From: JAVVRI01 sp036654795
Lineage (GTDB): Bacteria; Bacteroidota; Bacteroidia; Bacteroidales; Tannerellaceae
Assembly: GCA_036654795.1 (NCBI GenBank)
Contig: JAVVRI010000015.1
Span: 1-23,633, forward strand
Length of the DNA stretch: 23,633 bases
Reading direction: 5' to 3'
Shown here: positions 15,410-22,747 of the stretch, in pieces
How the letters are laid out: each line of letters begins with the position of its first letter
Numbering within the stretch: the first letter of the stretch is position 1
Position numbers and translations under genes: made by a program
The notes under the pieces: model-generated
Database searches by the model: none
Seen by the model: only the letters and a program-made list of their open reading frames with translations
Told to the model about the DNA's origin: nothing

Positions 15410-16540
15410 CTATTCTTTTCCATAGATCATTTTATATAAGCGTTCACCTTGTTCTTTATTGCTGAAAGCGGGGTGGAGTAGGGACTTCCGACGGGTAATA
15501 TCGGCTGGAAGGAGGGGTTGTTGCATCAAGCGGTTACACGAAGCGATCATCTCCGCAGGTGTATTAGCGATGTGACAAAGTGAATCCAGTCCGCTACCGG
15601 CCAGCATGGCTTGATTGACCAACGTATGGCGTCCGGCAAAAAGGCTGTTGAGTAGTTTCAGTTTTAAGCCGGTGTCTTGAAAGGTAACCAACATATGTAT
15701 TTGCGCTTCTCGTATCAGCCAGTCCATCCGTTCGGTAGAAGGATTCGCTTCGATGCGTATGTTTGGGTAGGGGCGAGCGGCATCGGTCAGTCGCCTAGAG
15801 GGATTCATACCGGCCAAAATACAGGTATGATCCAATCGGCTGAAAACGTTTTCAATCAGAAACAGAGCTGCCCGCTCATTCTCTAACACGGAGAGTTTGG
15901 CGTGATAAAGGATAAAGTCCGACTGTCCCGGCTGTGCCGTGATCTGCTCGTTGGCATGGAAGCAGGGCATGAATGCAATGGTATGGGTGGGAAATATCTT
16001 TGTCAGATAGGCGGCATCAGTGGTCGATACGGCAATCATTATGTCTGCCGCTGCCACTTGCTGTTGATAAAGGTGAAAACGTAATGCTTCGATTATGAAG
16101 AAACATTTACGTAGCGGATGGTGCTCTGCCTGTGCCAGATGACGATAATAATCATGCTCTATGTTACATTCGCGGAATATCTTTATCCGCCCTTTCAGAC
16201 GCGGATCGGTCAGATAGTAGCAAGAGTGCAGCCCTTCAAAGAGAATCGGGTAATCATTCTTCAGTAGATTGGCTATCAACTTCGGATTTTTCCGGCTGTA
16301 TACGTTGTAAGGCAGTCGGCTTAAGTTAGTTAGCAAACCCGTTCGCCGCTTATAGTAGTACACTTCCCGACAAATATCTTCCAATTCCGGCGCGTGGGGG
16401 CGTTCGTATTCAAAGCAGTGCAAGATGATTTGTACTCCGCAAGCATGTAGTGCTTTAAGCTTATAGTAGATGTCGATCACCCCACCGTAATTGGCCGGCC
16501 AGGGTATGTTGAGAGCAATAATGTTGAGTTGCTTATTCAT
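15410..16540 (-). CDS. Glycosyltransferase, GT-B fold
   Basis: A 376-residue cytosolic protein with no signal or membrane helix. The N-terminus (LNIIALNIPWPANYGGVIDIYYKLKAL) is the first Rossmann unit of a GT-B enzyme, with the GG-I/V-D-Y nucleotide-sugar-family loop. The C-terminal half (about 200-345: GMNPSRRLTDAARPYPNIRIEANPS, VTFQDTGLKLKLLNSLFAGRHTLVNQAML) resembles the GT4 donor-binding lobe; the K-L-L-N-S-L-F-A-G segment stands where the E-x7-E motif usually sits and is not canonical. It is the last gene of the glycan cluster and overlaps the previous gene by 8 nt (ATGAATAA). It converges on the FolK-like gene over 42 bp with only a weak GGCGATCCGCC hairpin between. Donor and acceptor are unknown. 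Confidence 0.8.
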   Translation of the reverse strand: MNKQLNIIALNIPWPANYGGVIDIYYKLKALHACGVQIILHCFEYERPHAPELEDICREVYYYKRRTGLLTNLSRLPYNVYSRKNPKLIANLLKNDYPILFEGLHSCYYLTDPRLKGRIKIFRECNIEHDYYRHLAQAEHHPLRKCFFIIEALRFHLYQQQVAAADIMIAVSTTDAAYLTKIFPTHTIAFMPCFHANEQITAQPGQSDFILYHAKLSVLENERAALFLIENVFSRLDHTCILAGMNPSRRLTDAARPYPNIRIEANPSTERMDWLIREAQIHMLVTFQDTGLKLKLLNSLFAGRHTLVNQAMLAGSGLDSLCHIANTPAEMIASCNRLMQQPLLPADITRRKSLLHPAFSNKEQGERLYKMIYGKE

Positions 16541-17789
16541 GCGTCTTTGAATGGGTTAATTGATCAAATATCTGCATAAACTGGCGGGCTTGCTCCTTAC
16601 GTGAGTAAGCTTGCAAAAGAGTTGGATCGGCAGCAGAGGTGGTATATCCCTTTACTTTCCATTCGGCGTAATACAGACGAAGGAAGTCGCAAACTTCTTC
16701 GACCGTACGGGCAGAGAGTCCGGCCTTGGCTTCATGGAGGGCGGATTCCAGACAGCTTTCATCACTACGGACGCAAAGGATGGGTTTCTGTACGGCAAGG
16801 GATTCGAAGAACTTGGTTGTCATAATGCCTTTAGGCCCTATTCCGGCAGAACGGTTGGTTAGTAGTAACAGCACTGAACTGTGATTGAGGACAGCCGGTA
16901 TGGAGGAGGCGGGTACGTACCCTTTAAAGTCCATATAAGCGGATACACCTGCCTGTTCAGCTTCGCGGGCAATGACGTTACGAGATGCTTCGTCCACATA
17001 CCAATGCACCCGGCATTGGGTGGGAGTAAACGCACCTTCACCCGTCAGGCGGGCAAGGGCTTCAAGCAACAAGGAGGGATCGCGCATGGCCGTACTGAGC
17101 AATCGTCCGGTATAGGTGATGACAAACTGCGGTGTGCGTGGCTGTTCAGGAAAGAATAACTCCGGATCGAAGCCGTTATAGATCAACTCTACCTTTGGGT
17201 TATATTGTTTCATCACTTCAGCATGCCAAGGGGAGACGGTTGTCACATAGTCAGCCTGTCGCAACACGCGGTTTCGGGCACGTAGGTTGGTCCACTTGAA
17301 CCAGCGTGCGAATAGTTTATCCAGACCGAATACTTTGGGGAGGGCATGGGTAATATACTCGCTTCCCGTATATTGCTCAATAATATCGCGCGTGTCGACC
17401 ACTAACGGCAGGTGGTAATGGTGGGCTGCTTTCAGGGCAGCGGGTAGGGGGAACGTACGGTATGTACTGCACAGAATCAGATCGAATCCCTGCTTCCGGA
17501 TTAGCCGTTCTGCCTCTTGATAGAACCGGTATTCTTTATATCCGAAACAGCTGTTTAGTACAAAAGTTACCACCCACTGCAACTTCCGAAGCCATTGTGT
17601 GCGGGCAGGGAAATAGTTTATATAGGTGACGGGACAGTTTCCGGTCAGAAATGTAAAGGTCTGATCCGGTATTGCCTCGGTTAGCACGACGGCTTCCCAT
17701 CCGGAAACTTTCAGATATTTACAGAGGTAACCCATGCGGGGTCCGAATGCCGGCGGAAACATATCGCAAAGAATAAGTACCTTTTTCAT
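16533..17789 (-). CDS. Glycosyltransferase, GT4 type
   Basis: A 418-residue GT-B enzyme. The N-terminal lobe begins KKVLILCDMFPPAFGPRMGYL, typical of family-4 enzymes, and the donor lobe has YNGFDPELF (about 200-208), YTGRLLSTAMRDPSLLLEAL, FKGYVPASSIPAVL and the terminal GIGPKGIMTTKFFESLAVQKPIL, with the acidic residue in KFFE. It is cytosolic. Its ATG overlaps the stop of the epimerase gene by 4 nt (ATGA), so it is translationally coupled. With a UDP-aminosugar epimerase directly upstream, an N-acetyl-mannosamine-type donor is a reasonable guess, but that is inference from neighbours only. Confidence 0.88.
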   Translation of the reverse strand: MKKVLILCDMFPPAFGPRMGYLCKYLKVSGWEAVVLTEAIPDQTFTFLTGNCPVTYINYFPARTQWLRKLQWVVTFVLNSCFGYKEYRFYQEAERLIRKQGFDLILCSTYRTFPLPAALKAAHHYHLPLVVDTRDIIEQYTGSEYITHALPKVFGLDKLFARWFKWTNLRARNRVLRQADYVTTVSPWHAEVMKQYNPKVELIYNGFDPELFFPEQPRTPQFVITYTGRLLSTAMRDPSLLLEALARLTGEGAFTPTQCRVHWYVDEASRNVIAREAEQAGVSAYMDFKGYVPASSIPAVLNHSSVLLLLTNRSAGIGPKGIMTTKFFESLAVQKPILCVRSDESCLESALHEAKAGLSARTVEEVCDFLRLYYAEWKVKGYTTSAADPTLLQAYSRKEQARQFMQIFDQLTHSKTHE

Positions 17790-18868
17790 AGCAGTTCGAT
17801 GATTGTTTCGGCTGCATGACCGAAACCGTATTCTTGAATCTCTTTATGCTCGGGCGTATTTGTTAAGCAATGGAGTATATCTTCTGTTTTCCATCCGGCT
17901 AGTTGGTTCCATCCGGCTTCTACCGTCTCCACCCATTCGGTCTCTTCTCGCAGGGTGATGCAGGGGGTATGGTGGAAATAGGCTTCTTTCTGCACGCCTC
18001 CAGAGTCGGTTAGGATGGTTTGTGCATGCTTTTCGAGCATGACCATATCCAGAAATCCCAAAGGTTGAATAATATGTATGGACGGACAATCTGTCGTTGT
18101 TAATTGATGCTTTTCCATGCAGGCAAGTGTACGGGGATGCAGGGGAAGGACGACCGGACAATCCTCCGTAGCCATCTCTTTTAAGGCGTTAAGGATGCCG
18201 GACAGGCGGCTTTCGTGATCCGTGTTTTCTGCCCTGTGGATTGTGCAGAGCCGGAACGATTTCGAAACCAGTTGCAATTGCTTAAGGATGCTGGAAGTAT
18301 TATCAGCCATTGTGCCGAATAGCAGGGCGGCATCGTACATCACGTCGCCTACCTGATGCACTCCTTTCACAATGCCTTCACCAGCCAGATGGCGGACAGC
18401 AGCGGAAGTAGGGCAACAGAGCAACGTAGCGATATGGTCTGTCAGGATACGATTGATCTCTTCCGGCATTTCGCGATTGAAGCTACGCAAACCTGCCTCT
18501 ACGTGGATTACCGGAATGTGTAGTTTGGAGGCGGCTAGCGCTCCGGCCAACGTGGAGTTGGTGTCGCCATATACCAATACGTAATTGGGCATGGCTTCGA
18601 GCAGTCTCTTTTCAATCTCTATCAGCATGCTGCCGGTCATTTCTCCGTGCAGGCCGCTGCCGCAATGTAGTTGCCAAGTCGGTTGCGGAATACCCATGCC
18701 GGAGAAGAATATGTCACTCATATTCTCGTCGTAATGCTGTCCGGTATGCAATAGGAGCTCTTCTATGCAGTTGTCGCTGTGTTGTCGGTTATGCTTCACA
18801 ATAGCATGACTGACCATGGCTGCTTTGATGAATTGCGGACGGGCTCCGACAATCGTAACTATTTTCAT
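17786..18868 (-). CDS. UDP-N-acetylglucosamine 2-epimerase family enzyme (WecB/WbpI-like)
   Basis: A 360-residue non-hydrolysing UDP-aminosugar 2-epimerase, cytosolic. VGARPQFIK (7-15), LLHTGQHYDENMS (39-51), VYGDTNS, HVEAGLRSFNREMPEEINR, CTIHRAEN, LTDSGGVQKEA and LREETEW are all in order. The canonical WecB reaction interconverts UDP-GlcNAc and UDP-ManNAc. Two details, HTGQHYDxNMS...FF and the C-terminal TEWVETVEAGWNQL in place of the WecB TERPE stretch, resemble what I recall of the WbpI/WlbD branch that epimerises UDP-2,3-diacetamido glucuronic acid. No WecC-type dehydrogenase or aminotransferase is nearby to settle it. The gene overlaps both neighbours by 4 nt. The enzyme class is firm and the substrate is open. 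Confidence 0.9.
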   Translation of the reverse strand: MKIVTIVGARPQFIKAAMVSHAIVKHNRQHSDNCIEELLLHTGQHYDENMSDIFFSGMGIPQPTWQLHCGSGLHGEMTGSMLIEIEKRLLEAMPNYVLVYGDTNSTLAGALAASKLHIPVIHVEAGLRSFNREMPEEINRILTDHIATLLCCPTSAAVRHLAGEGIVKGVHQVGDVMYDAALLFGTMADNTSSILKQLQLVSKSFRLCTIHRAENTDHESRLSGILNALKEMATEDCPVVLPLHPRTLACMEKHQLTTTDCPSIHIIQPLGFLDMVMLEKHAQTILTDSGGVQKEAYFHHTPCITLREETEWVETVEAGWNQLAGWKTEDILHCLTNTPEHKEIQEYGFGHAAETIIELL

Positions 18869-20178
18869 ATTTTCTTTAGTTCGTTTAATAGGTTTTCATA
18901 GAGTTTGCGCAGGTAGCTATTCGGATGTTTCTTGATCACTTGTTGTCGGGCTGAGGTGTTGTGCCAGAGCATAACTAACTCGCCGCCGGCTTTCTTTACC
19001 TCTTCAATCAGACGGAGGCAATAGGTGAATGCTTGCTCGTAATCGAAGTGCATGTAGTTAGCCTCCTCCAAGGTACAATCCATAATGATCAGCGGATGGA
19101 GCGTGAGGGAGGAGAGGCGACGGTTGACGGGGTTAATCCAACGTACCGGATGGCTTGTACCCAAACGGAAACCGGCCAAGTCGGCATAACCCATCGTAAA
19201 GTCGTCTGTAAAGCCCTCTGCTTCCAGTCTGTCCATGTCCTCCGGTTCCCGACAAGCTAGGTAGTGATGGCGGTTGAAGGTGATAGCAGTGGCAGCTTGT
19301 TCCTCGAGCGTTTTTTTTTCTTTGTTAATCTTTTCAGGCCGGATGCCAGCCTGATAACTACTGTGCAATCCGACGGCAGCTTCGTGTGCAGTACACTTCT
19401 GCAACAAGTGGTGTAGCTCTTTACTGTGCAAACTGTAATGCGGCTTGTCTTGTTGCGCTTTGCCTCCGGCACGGAAGAAGAGAATGCTTTGGCAGTGTTC
19501 TTTACCTAGTTGGTCGCGCAACGCATCGTTCTGCTGGAAGAGCCAGGGGAAGGTGTAATACGGATCATTATCGAACGAGCCGAACTTACCTTTCAGGCTG
19601 GTGACGAGTCCCCGTTTGTTGAGCAGCGAACGGATAACCCCTTTCCAAGAGCGGTAAAGAAAAGGTGCGTCCACATCGTGAGTCAGGTAAACCTTGCTGA
19701 TTTGCGCTTCCACTTCGGGTACTGGCACACGCGATTGCCGCAACCAGCGGCGCAGCAGTTGTCGGTATTCGTCCACTATCGGACGGTGTAGGAAACCAGC
19801 TCGATAGGGCAAAGACTCTTTTCCCGGAAAGCGCCCGTGCTCATCGCGTAGGTCGCGGTGGATCATCTCTTCGTAGCGAGTGATTAGGAAGTAGGTGCTG
19901 GCAATGATGTCTGCATGTACTACCCAGGTATCGCCCACCCATTCCACTTTCTGTGAACCGAAGAGGAGTGGTATGCCTTCTGTCTCTTGCAATGGGAGGG
20001 AGGGTACGGAGGCCGGTGTGCCGTATACATCCGTATCGAAAAAGCCGGATGGAATGATTACGACCCGATAACGATCAAAATGGTTTTGATTGGCCGTGTA
20101 GCCCACCAAGTGTGCCGTAGCGTCGGATATTTCTTCTCCGAGCAGAAAGCGGATTATGTAATGCAGCGTGTTATTCAT
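18865..20178 (-). CDS. Polysaccharide deacetylase-like protein with extra N-terminal domain
   Basis: A 437-residue protein without signal peptide or membrane helix. Residues 1-155 are a separate domain ending near the VDEYRQLLRRWL helix. From 160 a NodB-like barrel is suggested by VYLTHDVDAPF (164-173), the first metal motif of family 4 carbohydrate esterases (usually TFDDG/THDVD in this branch), then GLHSSYQA (270-277) with His272, RHHYL (303-307) and VMLWHNTS (402-409). The arrangement agrees with the group annotated as DUF7033/polysaccharide deacetylase family, often found in Bacteroidetes glycan clusters. A cytosolic location would mean it acts on a nucleotide sugar or lipid-linked precursor, or is not catalytic. 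Start and stop each overlap the neighbours by 4 nt (ATGA). Confidence 0.78.
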   Translation of the reverse strand: MNNTLHYIIRFLLGEEISDATAHLVGYTANQNHFDRYRVVIIPSGFFDTDVYGTPASVPSLPLQETEGIPLLFGSQKVEWVGDTWVVHADIIASTYFLITRYEEMIHRDLRDEHGRFPGKESLPYRAGFLHRPIVDEYRQLLRRWLRQSRVPVPEVEAQISKVYLTHDVDAPFLYRSWKGVIRSLLNKRGLVTSLKGKFGSFDNDPYYTFPWLFQQNDALRDQLGKEHCQSILFFRAGGKAQQDKPHYSLHSKELHHLLQKCTAHEAAVGLHSSYQAGIRPEKINKEKKTLEEQAATAITFNRHHYLACREPEDMDRLEAEGFTDDFTMGYADLAGFRLGTSHPVRWINPVNRRLSSLTLHPLIIMDCTLEEANYMHFDYEQAFTYCLRLIEEVKKAGGELVMLWHNTSARQQVIKKHPNSYLRKLYENLLNELKKI

Positions 20179-21128
20179 TTCGAATTAGTTAGTTTGAGCC
20201 AAGCTCTGTATAACAAACTCAATTTTCCACGGCTTATTGTGAAGTATGGGGTTTGTTGAGCTCCAAATTCGCGAAAAAAGCGTTCTACACCCGGAAGCAT
20301 GGAGCCTTCGAAGTCGAATAGACAGCTTTGTGTAGCAGTTTGTTGGATGGTTTCCCAAAGAACCAAACTGTGAGCGCCTGAATCTCGTAGTGCCGGATCG
20401 CCTCCACCGGCTAGGTAGTAAGCCGAATTCTTCTGCCAGATAATGAAAGCAGCGGCATGCAGGCGCCCTTCGGCATCGTATCCGCCCCACAGGTCGCCTT
20501 GTCCACGACTGCGGCTGACGGCAATCAGTCGTTCTAGTGTGGTAGTGCTTTGTGGTGAGGAGATGCCTTGTCGCTCGAACGTCTTGTTTTGTATTTGCAG
20601 AAAGTCGGTTATGGAAATTCCCTTTTTGACGGTGATCTGATGTTTCTCTCGTGCTTTGATAATGTTGCGGCGGGTGTGTTGGCTCATTCCGTCCCAAAGA
20701 CGAGAGGGGTCGGACAGATCTCTTAACTGGTAGGTGTAACGTGTTGTTTGCCGGTAGCCTGCCCAATAAAAGGGTAACCAATCGGTAATCTGTGGACTGA
20801 AGTTTTGCAGGAAATGGGGATAGATGCTGAGTCCCTCTATCAGTGTCTTGCTGAGTGCTTGTCGCTGACTTAGCAGAGTCGTATATTTGGTGTCGTCAGC
20901 CCCTTCAGCGAACCATGGCCCCATGGTTTGTGTGTAGGGCGGCATCGAAACAATGCCTTTATGGGGAATGTAAAGGGGCAGTGCTGCTTGCACCCGCCCC
21001 TTTTGTTCCAGTAATAAGACCTCCCAGTTTGTCTCACCACAAGCGGCATCCAACCACCAATCCCTAGAGAAGAGGGGGATGCTTGGCTCTGTGTTACAGA
21101 GTAAACGGTATTTGTCTTTATTAGTCAT
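20175..21128 (-). CDS. FemAB/GNAT-fold acyl- or aminoacyltransferase-like protein
   Basis: A 317-residue cytosolic protein with two halves, both GNAT-like. PLFSRDWWLDAACGETNWEV (18-37) opens the first; the second has the TRRNIIKAREK helix (152-162), FLQIQNKTFERQG (176-188), LHAAAFIIWQKNSAYYLAGGGDPALRDSGAHSLVLWETI (223-261) and FDFEGSMLPGVERFFREFGA (271-290). This is the layout of the FemAB/Acetyltransf_6 group, which transfers amino acids from tRNA or acyl groups to amino sugars. It is the first gene of the glycan cluster, 19 nt after recA and with no promoter or terminator between. A role in decorating the glycan amino sugar is inferred from the context. Confidence 0.8.
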   Translation of the reverse strand: MTNKDKYRLLCNTEPSIPLFSRDWWLDAACGETNWEVLLLEQKGRVQAALPLYIPHKGIVSMPPYTQTMGPWFAEGADDTKYTTLLSQRQALSKTLIEGLSIYPHFLQNFSPQITDWLPFYWAGYRQTTRYTYQLRDLSDPSRLWDGMSQHTRRNIIKAREKHQITVKKGISITDFLQIQNKTFERQGISSPQSTTTLERLIAVSRSRGQGDLWGGYDAEGRLHAAAFIIWQKNSAYYLAGGGDPALRDSGAHSLVLWETIQQTATQSCLFDFEGSMLPGVERFFREFGAQQTPYFTISRGKLSLLYRAWLKLTNSK

Positions 21129-21147
21129 TTACATCGTTTGAAGTCAA

Positions 21148-22272
21148 TTATGCTTTCAGTGCAGCAAAGATCAGACCTGACAATTCTTCGGCTAGTTCGG
21201 GATTGTCGCTGATGCATTGCTTGGCAGCGTCGCGACCTTGTCCTAACTTCGTGTCGTTATAGCTATACCATGAACCGCTTTTCTTTATGATGTTCAGGTC
21301 GGTACCCAAGTCTACTATTTCACCCGCATGCGAGATGCCTTGTCCGAACATGATGTCGAACTCAGCCTTACGGAAAGGAGGTGCCACTTTGTTCTTTACT
21401 ACTTTGACGCGTACTTGGTTACCTTTTATGTCGTCTCCGTCTTTCAATGTGCCGATCTTACGGATGTCCAGACGAACCGAAGCATAGAACTTGAGGGCGT
21501 TACCTCCAGTTGTTGTTTCCGGATTGCCAAACATTACTCCAATTTTATCGCGCAACTGGTTGATGAATATACAAGTAGTGTTTGTCTTGCTGATCGTTCC
21601 GGTTAACTTGCGCAGTGCTTGAGACATCAAGCGTGCCTGAAGCCCCATCTTACTGTCGCCCATATCACCTTCTATCTCCGCTTTTGGAGTTAGCGCGGCC
21701 ACGGAGTCGATCACAATAATGTCGATGGCTGAGGAGCGAATCAGTTGTTCGGTAATTTCGAGTGCCTGCTCTCCGTTGTCCGGTTGCGAGATCCACAGAT
21801 TTTCTACGTCTACACCTAACTTCTCGGCATAAAAGCGGTCGAAAGCATGCTCCGCATCAATAAAGGCGGCGATGCCACCGGCCTTTTGTGCTTCGGCAAT
21901 GGCATGGATAGCTAAGGTCGTTTTACCGGAAGATTCCGGTCCGTATATCTCAATCACACGTCCGCGGGGGTATCCGCCTACGCCCAATGCAGCATTTAGT
22001 GCAATAGAGCCAGTAGGGATTACTTCAATGTCCACAATGTTTTCATCTCCCAGCTTCATGATCGAGCCTTTACCGTAGTTTTTCTCTATTTTATCCATTG
22101 CTGCGCGTAGAGCTTTCAGTTTGTCTGCGCCACTAGCCAACTTTGCGTCGGCTATTAATTTGGCTTCTTTGGCCTCTTTAGCTGTTGGCTTGGCGGTTAC
22201 TGTTTCGTCTGTTTCCTGTATCTCCTGATCGAACTCAAGGAGTGGAGTCTTTTCTTTATCTTCTTTTGCCAT
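21148..22272 (-). CDS. recA: RecA recombinase
   Basis: A 374-residue RecA, the strand-exchange protein and SOS co-protease. Walker A GPESSGKT is at 111-118, the catalytic Glu141 in IDAEHAFD, Walker B IIVIDS at 185-190, and the DNA-binding loops are at about 201-224 (EGDMGDSKMGLQARLMSQALRKL) and 240-265 (RDKIGVMFGNPETTTGGNAL). The core aligns without gaps to the family. Compared with E. coli RecA the P-loop is 45 residues later, owing to an extra Lys/Glu/Ala-rich N-terminal stretch (about 1-45), and the long acidic C-terminal tail is missing (it ends EELSGLIFAALKA). Alternative internal starts exist, for example Met59 or Met72, but they would cut into the conserved N-terminal helix. The ATG at 22272 lies 9 nt after bcp, so recA is expressed from the upstream operon. 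Confidence 0.97.
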   Translation of the reverse strand: MAKEDKEKTPLLEFDQEIQETDETVTAKPTAKEAKEAKLIADAKLASGADKLKALRAAMDKIEKNYGKGSIMKLGDENIVDIEVIPTGSIALNAALGVGGYPRGRVIEIYGPESSGKTTLAIHAIAEAQKAGGIAAFIDAEHAFDRFYAEKLGVDVENLWISQPDNGEQALEITEQLIRSSAIDIIVIDSVAALTPKAEIEGDMGDSKMGLQARLMSQALRKLTGTISKTNTTCIFINQLRDKIGVMFGNPETTTGGNALKFYASVRLDIRKIGTLKDGDDIKGNQVRVKVVKNKVAPPFRKAEFDIMFGQGISHAGEIVDLGTDLNIIKKSGSWYSYNDTKLGQGRDAAKQCISDNPELAEELSGLIFAALKA

Positions 22273-22281
22273 TTTGATTAT

Positions 22282-22740
22282 TTATACGTTAAGAATTTGA
22301 TTTGCATGATCTTTAGTTTTTACCTCTTTAGCGTTGATAATACGTTCTACGATGCCCTCTTCGCTAATGATAAAGGTGGTACGGAGTGTCCCCATATATG
22401 CGCGTCCGTACAATTTCTTTTCTGCCCATACGCCAAACTGCTCTTGCAAGGTGGTGTCTGTGTCGGCAATCAGTGAGAAGGGTAACGCTTGTTTGGAGAT
22501 AAAGCCTTGATGAGACTTGGCGCTATCTTTGCTGACCCCGATTACTTCATAACCGGCAGCCCTCAATGCTTCGTATCCATCCCTCAAGCTGCATGCTTCT
22601 GCCGTACAGCCGCTGGTGTTATCCTTTGGATAGAAGTAGAGCGCCAGTTTCTTCCCTTTAAAGTCGCTCAGCTTTACTTCGCGTCCCTCCTGATCCGTCC
22701 CCAGTATCTCAGGGGCTTTGTCTCCTAGTTGTATTGGCAT
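22282..22740 (-). CDS. bcp: Thioredoxin-dependent thiol peroxidase (Bcp/PrxQ)
   Basis: A 152-residue peroxiredoxin reducing H2O2 and organic peroxides in the cytosol. The peroxidatic Cys45 lies in YPKDNTSGCTAEAC, with the resolving Cys50 five residues on, the hallmark of the atypical two-cysteine Bcp group. GVSKDS and the conserved arginine in TLRTTFII complete the site. Length is standard. It sits 7 nt after the carboxynorspermidine synthase gene and 9 nt before recA, so the three form one operon. Placing a peroxidase beside recA fits combined oxidative and DNA damage defence; the link of bcp and recA is known from Bacteroides. Confidence 0.94.
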   Translation of the reverse strand: MPIQLGDKAPEILGTDQEGREVKLSDFKGKKLALYFYPKDNTSGCTAEACSLRDGYEALRAAGYEVIGVSKDSAKSHQGFISKQALPFSLIADTDTTLQEQFGVWAEKKLYGRAYMGTLRTTFIISEEGIVERIINAKEVKTKDHANQILNV

Positions 22741-22747
22741 ATTGTTT

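Noticed and set aside
20185..20781. 198-codon minus-strand frame overlapping the FemAB-like gene
   Set aside because: It is on the same strand in a different frame from a gene with clear family features, and its Arg/Thr-rich composition is typical of a frame-shifted shadow.
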